NCBI GenBank assembly: GCA_003116995.1
Contig: BDSL01000089.1
Span: forward strand, 124,001 to 188,000
DNA from: Yamagishiella unicocca
Taxonomy: Eukaryota; Chlorophyta; Chlorophyceae; Chlamydomonadales; Volvocaceae
Reading direction: 5' to 3'
DNA length: 64,000 nucleotides
This document shows, in pieces, positions 24,801 to 34,680 of this stretch (its first letter is position 1; every line of letters begins with the position of its first letter). The notes below the pieces were generated by a model. It was not told the DNA's origin and made no database searches. It worked only from the letters and a program-made list of their open reading frames with translations. A program made the translations under genes and the position numbers.

Positions 24801-26874
24801 GTGCTTACGTACGTACGTACAAACCGCCTGCGGGCGCCTTCCCTGATGTGGTAGTTGGCGCTTTGTGCTGAGCGACGAGGACGGCCGCGTTGCGCGTTTA
24901 GGACCTGGCGCAGGGCGTGAAGCCCCGTCTTGCTTTTGTTTGTGCTGTGCTGTGCTGTGCTGTGCTGTGCTGTGCTATGCTGTGCTGTGCTGTTCTGTGC
25001 TGACCCAAATCCCCACCCTCGCCCTCGCCTCCGCAGCCCGACCCGCTGGTCCGCATGGCCTTGAAGCTCACCAGTCGGGCCCCGGACGAGCTGGACGCGA
25101 CCACGATTGCGTCACTGAGGAAGCTGCTGTCGGTGTACGACAAGCTGCAGGTACGGCACCCTCACGGGGAGCTTCCCCACGGGGAGTTTGGCTGGCGCTC
25201 CGTCCGCTCCTCACTCATCCCCTCACCGCGCCAATGGTCTTTGGCCCCCCGCCACCAATTTACTTGTCGTTTCTCTATCGTGTATTCCATTCCTCCATCT
25301 GAGGATCCACGAGCCACTGCCGCAACGAGCCACTGCCGCAACGAGCCACTGCCGCAACGAGCCACTGCCGCAACGAGCCACTGCCGCAACGAGCCACTGC
25401 CGCCACGAGCCACTGCCGCAACGAGCCACTGCCGCAACGAGCCACTGCCGCCACGAACCACTGCCGCCAGGAACCACTGCCGCCACGAGCCACTGCCGCC
25501 AGGAACCACTGCCGCCACGAGCCACTGCCGCGACGAGCCACTGACGCCACGAACCACTGCCGCCACGAACCACTGCCGCCACGCACCTCCCCTTTCCTCC
25601 TCCCTCTCCGCCACAGAGCATGCAAGGCTACGTGCGCCCCGGGTGTACGGAGCTCATCGTCGACGCACACCGCATCATCACCGCCGCCGCGGCCGCCCCC
25701 GCCGCCGCCTTGGGCAGCGGCGCCACCGCGTCCGATGCCTCCGACAACTGCAGCGCCGCCGCCGCCGTGGCTCTGGAGCCCGGCTCCGCCAGCGCTCTCT
25801 GCTCCGGGGCCTCATCGGACATGGGATCGTGGTGCGACGAGTCGGTGAACCTGATGCAGCGATTGCCGGCGGAGGTGATGGAGCGGCTGGCGGCGTGCGG
25901 GGCCCCCGGTGGCGAGTCGCTGCTTTGTAACCCGCAGGTGTTGGAGGCGCTGTTGGAGATCGCGGCGGCCAACAACACGGCCGTCTCGCTGCAGCTCGAG
26001 GACGTGGTGGGTAGGGGTGCGGGGGCAGCCGCTGGGGCCGAGGCGTGTGCAGAAGAACGCATGGCGGAAAAGAACGCATCGTGGGTGCACGCCGGGTGGG
26101 TGGGTGGGTGGCTGCACGCCGGGTGGACCCGAGGGAGACCCGTGGGTAGGTGGGTGGGTGGGTGCCGGGGGACAAGGCCAACATCAATTAATAGCGTCAA
26201 CGACGCCAATACCGTGAAAACTGCCAATACCGCCACCTTGCAGGCGATTTCTGTCGCCGAGGACGGCACTTTGGGGCCCATTCGCAAGCTGGAAGACCTC
26301 CCGATGATTGCTGCTGCGTCATGCGTCGCCGTGAGCTCCGGTGCGTCGCTCCGTTGGTGGGGTCGCTCCGTTGGTGGGGTCGCTCCGTTGGTGGGGTCGC
26401 TCCGTTGGTGGCCCTGCCGCCTCTATGGGGCCAGCTGCGTCCGCATCGCTGAAGCAGCAGCCGTTACCAACGTCCTGCGCACTACGCCCAAAGTCGCCCC
26501 CGGACGCTGCCCGCCGCGGAGGCCCCCACACCTACACATACAAATACACATACATAAACATAGAGGAGGGGGCTGCGGCCCCTCAAGCCCCTCTCCTTAT
26601 AGGAGAGTGCTTCGGCGGTCTTTCCGTTAGGGCAGGGTAGCTGCCCTTGGCCAACGGAAGGCCCGGTCAGGTGATGTAAAACACACACATACAAGTACAC
26701 ATACACACGCACGCACACACACGCACGTGGACCCCCCATGTGACACCCGCAGACACCACGGGGACCGAGGTGGCGCTGTACGGCAGCAACCTGAGTGTTC
26801 GGGGAGCCACCTTCTGGGCGCGCATGCACGGAGTGTGCTACCAGTTGCAGGTGGGGTGTCCCGGGGGAAAGGCG

Positions 26875-26925
<51 letters not shown>

Positions 26926-29900
26926 TGCGTGCGTGGGGGAGGTTTGTTCGAGCAGCTCCCTGCAGGGGTGAGGGGGTTAGCGGGGACCAGGTGGAGACTG
27001 TGTGGAGAGGAGGAGGAGTAACGGTCCTTTTCTGTAACTCCCTTTCCCCCCTGCCCTCCCGCGTTGCTGCTGCGCAGACACGGACTGACTGCGACGGTGG
27101 TGTGGTGGCCAGGCTGCCCATGCTGGGGAGCTGCGGCCTGCTCCAGCTGGAGGCGGCGGTGGGAGGCGCCATAGGGCCCAGCTACCCGCTGCTGGTGGTG
27201 CCGGGACCGCTGGCGGTGGAGGAGGTGCACGCTACGGCGGCAGCCATGGGGCCGGCCAGGTGAGGCGGAGGGGGGTGGCAGGGGGAGGGGGAGGAGGAGG
27301 AGGAGGAGGAGGAGGGGTGGCAGGGGGAGGAGGAGGAGGAGGAGGCGGAGGGGGGTGGCAGGGGGAGGGGGAGGGGGGGGAGGAGGAGGAGGAGGGGGTG
27401 GAGGGGGAGGAGGGGGAGGGGGAGCAGTGAGGGGCGTGTGTGTGGGGGGGGGGAGATACAGGAAATAACCGGTTGCCCGACATGAGAAGTGTAGCTGGGG
27501 TTGGGTGGGGGTTACGGTGAGCGTCGCGAGCCCCCCCCAATTGCAACCCCTCGGGCCGGCCGCAAGTAACCCCTAGACCACGAACCATACATGCATGACA
27601 CCCGTCCCGCCCTTCCTCACTTGGTCTTGGCCTTGGCCTTGGCCCGCCGCCGCCGCCGCCGCACACAGTCTCCGGCGCTTCGTGGCGGACTTCGGAGCCG
27701 TGCTGGGCACCGGCGCTTTGTTGTCGCAGCCGCTCAACGGAGTGGTCCCCGTGCGCAGTGTCACCGTCGCCGCCGGCTCCAGCCCCTGCCAGTCCGGCAC
27801 CTGGGGCTCCACGGAGAGCGCGGTCATCAGCTCCCACAACACCAACACCAACACCAACACCAACGACAATGACAACAAGAACAACCACGACAACCACGAC
27901 AACAACATCAGCCACGAAGGCGACCGGCTGAATAGCATGAGGGGAATCGCGGGAATGTCAGCTGACACGGGTGTGATACTGAATGCAGTGCAAAGCATCG
28001 CCGCCGCCGAGCCCATTCCGGCGGCAGGGGGGACGGTGGAGCAGCAGCAGCAGCAGGGGCAGCAGCAGCAGGGGCAGCAGCTGATGGTGATGGGGTCACG
28101 TCGCCGAGGTGGTGGAGGCAGTCGGGGCAGCAGCCGCGGCAGCAGTCGGACGGCCAGTCCGGCCACTAGCGGCACTGGGGGCGAATCGGGGCTGATGAAC
28201 GGGGCCGACCCCACGGATGGGATGACGAACGCGGATGACGAGCAGGTGGTGGAGGCCCTGCTCAACGGAGACGCGGTGCAGAGCCTGCTGGTGGGCGGGG
28301 GGAGCGGGGGCGGGCGAGGAGGGGCGGGGGGGGGGCGGGGAGGGTTTCGAGGAAGACCCCTGGATGCGAGAAAAAGGGGAGGAGGAGGACCTGATGGCTA
28401 TGCGCATCGCGCCACCACCACCACCACCACCACCACCACCATCACCACCACCACCACCACCACCATCACCACCACCACCACCATCACCATCCGGGGATTG
28501 CAAGGAAAACCCGTGTAAGAAAAAAAACCACCACAGGGATGGGGGATCCCCTCCGTTCCCTGTACGGATGTACGACTCACATGACCTAGCGTAGGCGGCG
28601 AGTCCTGGCGGGTGGGTGGGCGCCCCGTTGCTGGCAGCCAGCGCACACACACACACGCACACACTGCCCTTTGTCCGGGTCTTCTCGCCCCTTGCCTGTA
28701 CCCCTGACCGCGGACCCCCTTCCTGTACCCCTGACCGCGGACCCCCTTCCTGTACCCCTGACCGCGGACCCCCTTCCTGTACCCCTGACCGCGGACCCCC
28801 TTCCTGTACCCCTGACCGCGGCACCGGCCCTGTGCTGCCCCTCCGCGTCCGCCTCTGCAGGAGTCCAGCGTGGCACTGCTGCAGATGATGGTGGAGAGGT
28901 GGGCGGTGCCGCGGGGGGGGGAGGGGGGGGGAGGGGTTGCAAACACGAGCCCGGAGAGGGTGCTAGCTAACACTGTCCTTGTTGATTTGCGGGGAATAGT
29001 GCTACGCTTCGACCTTTCGCAGCCCCCTCGTAGAGGACCAGGCGGCAGCGTTCCAGTCCAGGCCAGTCAGGGGGTGGGGAGGCAGTCCTAGGGCTGGTAG
29101 GTCCCGGATCTCATGGCGCTAGTCGCGTTCTTGTGGGCCGATCCCCCCAAAAAACCCTCGAACCCCGGTTCGAATCCTCCCGTCTGCACCGATCCCTCAA
29201 CCCCAGGTGCATGCAGAGCTGCACCACCGCCGTGGTCTCTAAGCTGCTAGAGCTGCAGGAGCGCTTCCCTGACCGAGTCCATGTTGCTCTGGCGCCGCCA
29301 CCCCGCGCGGGTACCTTCGGGCCGATGCATGCGGCGGCGCGGGCCGGCGACGTGCCGGCCATGGTCTCACTGCTGGCTCTGGAGGGGCTGCTGGGGGAGC
29401 ACTGTAGCCTCCTGCTGCGCGGTGCGCAGCAACTGGGGGAGGGGGCCAGTGACAACGGGCCAACGTCACGGCCAACGTCACGGGGGGGGGGGGGTACAGG
29501 ATAATCCGCGAACGGGCGGCAACGGCGGGTTTCGAGGAAGACCCGTAGATGCGAGGAAAAACCGTAACGCGGGGGGGAGAGGGTAACTGGTGTTGGCTGC
29601 TGTTGCAGAAGCGGTTGACACGGGTGTGGAAGTCATGATGGGTCGCAACTGCGGGCGCTGCTACAGGAAAGCTGCTTTATGTTTTGTAGGCCTGCAGCGG
29701 CGCTGGTGTTTTGCTCCTGTGGGACGGAGCTGCTAACGCCTCCGGCGATGAGACGTGCAGCTCCCTTCCCGTCGGCACCCCACCGCATGTGGCACCAGCT
29801 GGGGGCGCGAGCCTGTCTTCCCCGCCGTGCCGACCCACGGGTCTTCCTCACACACACATGGCCCTCTGCAGGTGTCAGTGGAGTGACGCCGCTGCACATG

Positions 29901-32900
29901 CTGGCGGTGCTGCCCCAGGCGCCCCGGCTGCTGCTGTCTCTGCAGCGGGTGCATCCAGGAGTGGAGCAGGTGAGCTGGGGTGGAGGGGAGGTGGAGGGGG
30001 AGCCGCTGGCGGCATTGCAGAGCCCATGGCCACGACCCATGGGCGCGTTTCGTGTCCTCGGTTTTAGATGGTTGCGCCCACGGGGGTGTCCCACCTCGCA
30101 GCCTCTCGTCTCTCTGATGCAGTCTCGTGTGACGCTTCCCGTCGTACATTACCCTAGCACCGACACTCGCCCCTCCCCCCCGGCCCCGGCCCCTCCCTCG
30201 CCCCTCCTCCCCGGCCGCCCTGTTCACTCCGTCGCTCCAGGCCCTCGTCACCGCCAGAGCCGACGACGGTCTCACCCCCATGCAGCTCTACCGAATGACG
30301 CAGCTGCCTCCCGGCGTGGGTCGGGCCCCAGACACCAACATCAACAGCACCGACAGCGCTGCCGCCACCAGCACCACCACCACGACCACCACCAACACCA
30401 CCAACAACAACAACAACAACACCACCAACAACAACAACACCGACAACAACAACAACAACAACACCAACAATAACAACAACAACAACAACAACAACAACAC
30501 CAACAACAACACCAACAACAACAACAACACCAACAACACCAACAACGATGACGTCATGTCTCGATCCGCCCCTGCATTCTCCAGATCTACCCAAGTCGAG
30601 GAGGGTGCCCTCGTACAGTCGGCTCCGGAGCCACGGTCGCTGTCGGCACACTCACATGCTGTATGGACGGCGCAGCGGCGGGACCAGGCCTCGCCCCTCC
30701 CTGTAGTCGTGACAATACCCACCGACATGCTCCTCGCGGCGGCCGCCGCCGAGCAGACCCTCTGCGAGGAGTGGGCGGCCCAGGGCGACTCGCCGTGCGC
30801 CCGTCAGCGGGGCGAGGTTGACGCCATGGTGCGTCATCCGCTGGGTACGGCGGCGGTGGCGGTGGCACCGGGCGTGGGGTCGACGAGTGACGTAGCCACT
30901 GGCGCGAGCGGCAGCGGCATCGGCGGCGGCGGCGGCATCCGCACCTCGCTGACCTTGACGTCGTCGTTCCCGCTTGACACCAACCGCGGTCGGGTCTCGT
31001 CCCATCAGGTGCTGCAGCAACAGCAGCAGCAACAGCAGCAGCAGGAGGCGGCGGCTGACGGCGCGTCGGACGTGGTGACGGCGCGCGCCTCCGTCATCGA
31101 CGCGCGTACGACGGGTACGGCACCCTCTGCGCAGGCCGCCAGGATGATCTTCACCTCCGCCAAGCAGCTGCAGGCGGCCGAGCAGGCGCCCAAGCAGCTG
31201 CACCCCAGCACCTCGATGACCTGGTCGGCCGTCAGCTACCTGGCGCCGGACCACCCAGACGTCGTCATGGGCGGCGCCGCCGGCGTCGCGACTGATGACC
31301 TGGCGGCGGCGGTGGCGGCGGGCCGTACACTCTGCGACGCCGCCACCATGGACGTGCCCTTTAGCGCCGACGCCGACGCGGGCTGCGGACTCGCCCTGCA
31401 ACCTTCCGTACACCTGGCGGCTTCTGCCGCTGCATCGGTTGAGGTTGGCGCGGCCCCGGCGGGTGTTGCGAAGGCGGGCAAGAGCTGCCGGCCTGTCGAC
31501 GCTGCTGCCGTCGAAGCCGGCGGCGGCGGCGGCGGCGGCGGCGCTTCGCCACCGAGTGGTGCACCCACGTGGGAGTTGGTTGGGCCCAGTGCTCGGAATG
31601 CAGTCTGCGCCGCGCTGGCTGCGGTGTCGGTCTCGTCTATAGCCACCCTGCCGCACCTGCCGATGCCGGCGGTGGTGCTGCCCTCCCGGCTGACGCTGCT
31701 GGCGCTGGTGCTGGTGTACGGCGTCATGTTTGTACGGCAGGGCTACTCGCGGCAGGGCGTCACGGAGGACCTCTTCGCGGTGGGCCTTATCCTGGCGGTG
31801 CTCACGGTCCTGCAGGCGGTGATCATGGCTGCTCCGTCTACCCTGGGCTCGGACTCTGACGGTGAGGGGGCCCCCACTGAAAGGGTGGGAAGTGCAGGCG
31901 GGCGTGTGTATATAAGCATGCGTGCGTAAGCGAGTGGGGGGGTTGCTAGTGGGGGGAGGTGCCGCCGCCTGCGCCGAAGCGTTCCCATCCAGCCCTGCAC
32001 GTTACTTCCCCGGAGGGTATAAGATAAATCCAAGAAGATAAATCCAAGAAGATAAATCCAAGAAGATAAATCCAAGAAGATAAATCCAAGAAGATAAATC
32101 CAAGAAGATAAATCCAAGAAGATAAATCCAAGAAGATAAATCCACGGCAGACAAACCCCGGGAAGGGGTGGGAACAGCTTGCGGCACTGGGCGGGCACGG
32201 CAGAGCAGCATGGCGTCGGTTGCGTAAAGCGGTTGCCGGTTGACATCGGTTGGTGGCATGGTGGGATTGGTATGGCGTTACGTGCTCTGCAGGGTTAGAC
32301 CCGTGGTTCCGCTGGTGGTGACAGCCGCAACCCTTTTCGCAGCGCACCTACTTGTCGCCGTCGTCGGTTCACCGGATTGCACTCTGCCCCACCTTCACCC
32401 AACCCGCCCCAACCCGCTCCATCCCAACCCGCCCCAACGCCTGTTCTAAACGGGTTTTTTCGGGCATCCACGGGTCTCCCTCGAACCCACCCCAACCCGC
32501 CCCAACCCGCACCACCCCAACCCGCACCAACCCCTCCCAACCCAACCCAACCCAACCCAACCCAACCCAACCCAACCCAACCCACCTCAACCCGCCCTCA
32601 GTCACCGGCACCACGCTCATCCACCTTGTGGCCGAAGCACAACACTTGAGCCTCATCTACACTGTCGCGATGGCTGCCAGGAACGGAGCTTCACGGGTCG
32701 CCGGTTCGACACCCGCAGCCGGCGGCGCCGCCGGCGCCTTGGGCGCGTACGACGCCATCTCGCTGATCGTGTCGTACATCGTGTTTGGCCCAGCCGCCTA
32801 TGCGTCCATGTCCCTGCGGCCCGAGCTCAAGTCGCTCGGTCTGGCTTGGTCGCTTGGCAGGTACGGAACTGGCGGTAGGGCTGAGGGGGCACTGGGGCAG

Positions 32901-33295
32901 ACAGCGGGGAGTGAGGGTGTCACGTGTGTTTTGCACACGTCTCCGTGTCTCCCCCGACCCTCCGCCGTCGGGTCACCGAGCCCGACCTAACACCCCCTGC
33001 TTCGGTGGGGGCGCTTCGGCTGGTCGACCAGCCTTGCACGCCCGGGATTGGCACCAACCAGGGCCTTCCGTCCGCCCCATTGTTATTCTCATGTACCGTA
33101 TTCTTGTCGCTGCCTTCCGTCCGCTCATTGTCTTCCTCATGCTTATGCGACACGCTGTTGGCCCCCTGTTCCATTCGATGCACCTGGACCCTTGTGTTGC
33201 GTCTTGACCCCACCACCATGACACGCGCCCTCTGCTGCTTCAGGGCCCACATTCTCGTCTGGACCTTCGGAACGCTATGGCGGTGGTCGCATTGA
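21846..33295 (+). CDS. SBP-box transcription factor, long ankyrin/membrane type
   Basis: Seventeen exons close in frame to 1844 residues: 21846-22074, 22246-22315, 22552-22772, 23036-23091, 23533-24705, 25037-25150, 25617-26006, 26244-26340, 26753-26850, 27078-27259, 27669-28290, 28861-28898, 29207-29421, 29872-29969, 30241-31861, 32602-32860, 33244-33295. The SBP domain is residues 42-109: C42, C47, C64 and H67 for zinc 1; C83, C86 and C102 for zinc 2; then a basic tail (LERR). The long Gly/Gln-rich middle is followed by LVRMALKLTSRAPDELD and SMQGYVRPGCTELIV, the block shared with long plant SPL1/12/14 proteins. Ankyrin-like units follow (FGPMHAAARAGD, VTPLHMLAVLP, ADDGLTPMQLYRM), then an Asn/Thr tract (about 1247-1303) and three hydrophobic segments (about 1683-1699, 1711-1732, 1790-1808). 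SBP factors bind GTAC-core promoters. Length and ankyrin units recall CRR1, but no Cys-rich tail is seen, so no symbol is given. Confidence 0.9.
24785..24820. repeat. ACGT-rich inverted repeat in an SBP-gene intron
   Basis: Arms of 14 bp (GTACGTACGTACGT) flank an 8-nt loop (GGGTGCTT). It lies in the fifth intron. The arms contain GTAC, the core bound by SBP domains. Confidence 0.85.
25311..25590 (+). repeat. 16-bp minisatellite (CGAGCCACTGCCGCAA)
   Basis: About 17 contiguous imperfect 16-bp units in the sixth intron of the SBP gene. They are back to back with no spacers, so this is not CRISPR. All three frames on both strands stay open because of the periodicity. Confidence 0.95.
26345..26412 (+). 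repeat. 17-bp tandem repeat (TCGCTCCGTTGGTGGGG)
   Basis: Four near-identical copies just inside the eighth intron of the SBP gene, starting within a few bases of the splice donor at 26341. Confidence 0.9.
26872..26922 (+). repeat. (GT)n microsatellite
   Basis: About 25 uninterrupted GT dinucleotides in the ninth intron of the SBP gene; a shorter CA-rich run precedes exon 9. Confidence 0.95.
27262..27427 (+). repeat. Purine-only tract (GGA/GGGGGA)n
   Basis: Roughly 165 nt of almost pure G/A immediately after the donor of exon 10 of the SBP gene. Such tracts can form triplex or quadruplex DNA. Confidence 0.95.
27449..27512 (+). repeat. Dispersed short repeat, family 2 copy A
   Basis: A G run is followed by TACAGGAAATAACCGGTTGC and CGACATGAGAAGTGTAGCTG. 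It closely matches the segment at 54562-54624; both lie in introns. Confidence 0.75.
28410..28492 (+). repeat. (CCA)n trinucleotide tract with CAT interruptions
   Basis: About 27 CAC/CCA codon-like units in the eleventh intron of the SBP gene. Confidence 0.95.
28695..28818 (+). repeat. 27-bp tandem repeat, about five copies
   Basis: The unit GGACCCCCTTCCTGTACCCC plus TGACCGC is repeated nearly perfectly just before the acceptor of exon 12 of the SBP gene (28861). Confidence 0.95.
32027..32150 (+). repeat. 14-bp tandem repeat (GATAAATCCAAGAA), nine copies
   Basis: Near-perfect AT-rich 14-mers in the fifteenth intron of the SBP gene, unlike the GC-rich repeats nearby. The opposite strand reads as a hydrophobic periodic frame (LGFIFLDLSSWIY), which is an artefact. 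Confidence 0.95.
32512..32588 (+). repeat. (CCAAC)n pentamer run
   Basis: Tandem CCAAC/CCCAA units, with degenerate CCCAACCCGC units starting near 32400. The run ends just before the acceptor of exon 16 of the SBP gene (32602). Confidence 0.9.
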
Positions 33296-33593
33296 AGCAG
33301 GTTTGCTGCTCCGGCTTGGGCAATGACGCGGACCATCTCCTTTTTCAGCCGCATCTCTGGGCCCAACTCCTCTCCTCTGAAATCGGCCAGCAAGAAAGGC
33401 AATGCGGCGGTGGGGAGGGGAGAGCTGCCGGCTCAGCGACCGGGCGGGGGTTGTTGTGAACGCGGGTATGGGGTTGATGGGGACACAGGCGGCGCCTGCG
33501 TATGATCATGTACTCATGCTGAGGGTGGGTCGGGCTGGACACGGTCACCCTCGTTACACGTGGCAGCATCACACCGAGTGGCCGGCTCGGGGC

Positions 33594-33598
33594 TGTAA
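33594..33598 (+). terminator. TGTAA polyadenylation signal of the SBP gene
   Basis: TGTAA lies 299 nt after the stop codon at 33293-33295. It is the first such signal downstream. Confidence 0.6.
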
Positions 33599-34126
33599 AC
33601 TATTCATTGGGAAGGATGGGGTTCCGAGTGGCAGTTAGGATGAAGAGTGTGGTCCGGCGGGTTGCTTTCGAGCACGTCGCCCTGGTCCGCGGACGACCCG
33701 TGGGTCATCTGTTGGCGCGAGTGGGTGGTTGGGGGCATGAGGGCTCTTCAAGCCAGCGCGGGCGTACGATTCGAATTCAAGTATGTGCACTGAGGATATT
33801 TTGCAACGCCCTAAAGCCCTGTGAACTGTACCGAGCGCATCCGTCTAATTGCTGCGCGTATACTTGGCGCCTGTCCTGGGTCGAATGCAGCCTTGTGTCC
33901 GCGCCTCTGGTAGCGTGTGTTTCTGTCAGACAGCCGGTCGCAAGGCAGCCGGCGTGCCCGGGCGGGGCGGCTGGGAAACGCCGAACAGTTCACGCTGAGA
34001 TTCTTACGGTTTGTGAGATCGTACGTTATCTGGCAGCGCTGAACTCTGTTTAACGACGTGGGTTGGGTTGGGAGGGTCAGTCCAGAGCACCAGGGGCGCT
34101 CTATCTCCCCTCCCCCCTGCATCTAG

Positions 34127-34291
34127 GGGTACGCGGACGGACTCTCTGGTCATGTCGTGTCAGCCAACGGGGTGTTCTTCCCGACCAACACGACCGGGCC
34201 CTCGGTGCCCTCGTGTATGAAGTGCGCAATGCTGTGTCACTGGCGCCCCGTCGAGACAGCTTGCTACCGGTATAATAGGACTCCTGCATGA
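34127..34291 (+). CDS. Terminal exon of a Cys-rich, probably secreted protein
   Basis: An acceptor (CATCTAG) opens a frame reading GYADGLSGHVVSANGVFFPT and then SCMKCAMLCHWRPVETACYR, ending YNRTPA and TGA at 34289. The Cys spacing (C-x2-C-x3-C-x8-C), followed by an aromatic and an Asn, recalls small extracellular PAN/apple-like modules, but the match is too short to name. A TGTAA signal follows 111 nt later (34403). The 5' exons must lie between the SBP gene's poly(A) site (about 33600) and 34126. The 148-codon plus frame at 33607-34053 could contribute, but I could not show it. Confidence 0.45.
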   Translation, partial: GYADGLSGHVVSANGVFFPTNTTGPSVPSCMKCAMLCHWRPVETACYRYNRTPA

Positions 34292-34582
34292 GTTACGGCG
34301 CTCGCTTTTAGGCAGGCTTTGCCTCCACAGGTTCAGAAGCGCCCTGCTGAAGTTGCTGCTGCTGCTGTTGCTGCGACAATGCCTGCACACATCTTGCTAG
34401 GTGTAAAGCTGTCCCAGGATCCGCAGGGGGGCCGTAGTTGTATGCATGGAAAGGCTGTAGCGCCAATGTCCGGAGTGTAAGGATCCCAGCTGGCAGGAGT
34501 GGGATTGGTGGAGGTTGGGACAGCCTGGTTGCTTAGCAGAGCTAGTGCAGCAGATTGAAGTGGTTGGCGATGGGGGTGCGGA

Positions 34583-34680
34583 GTACGGTGCCCGTGGTCA
34601 TGGAGTACGGTGCCCGTGGCCGTGGAGTACGGTGCCGTAATCGTGGTCGTGGAGTACGGTGCCGTAGTCGTGGTCGTGAC
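34583..34680 (+). repeat. 24-27-bp tandem repeat (CGTGGAGTACGGTGCC)
   Basis: Four copies of GTGGTCGTGGAGTACGGTGC with small length changes. Confidence 0.9.

Noticed and set aside
25311..25590. CRISPR-like direct repeats
   Set aside because: The units are contiguous 16-mers without spacers, in an intron of a nuclear gene. The same holds for 50857-51264 and 51553-51895.
25162..25670. Overlapping 130-150-codon frames (WLVAAVARGGSGS) and a 291-codon plus frame
   Set aside because: Produced by the 16-bp minisatellite in the sixth intron of the SBP gene; only the exon edges (to 25150 and from 25617) are coding.
26627..27172. 181-codon minus-strand frame with poly-(HT)
   Set aside because: A shadow of the GT microsatellite; SBP exons 9 and 10 lie on the opposite strand.
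29150..29206. Possible tRNA T-arm (GGTTCGAATCC)
   Set aside because: The stem bases flanking TTCGAAT do not pair, no D-arm, anticodon arm or acceptor stem can be folded upstream, and the site lies just before the acceptor of an SBP exon.
32292..32390. Hydrophobic exon (VVPLVVTAATLFAAHLLVAV) in the SBP gene
   Set aside because: Exon 15 ends in phase 1; entering here in that phase meets a stop after nine codons, whereas exon 16 at 32602 joins in frame. Possibly an alternative exon only.
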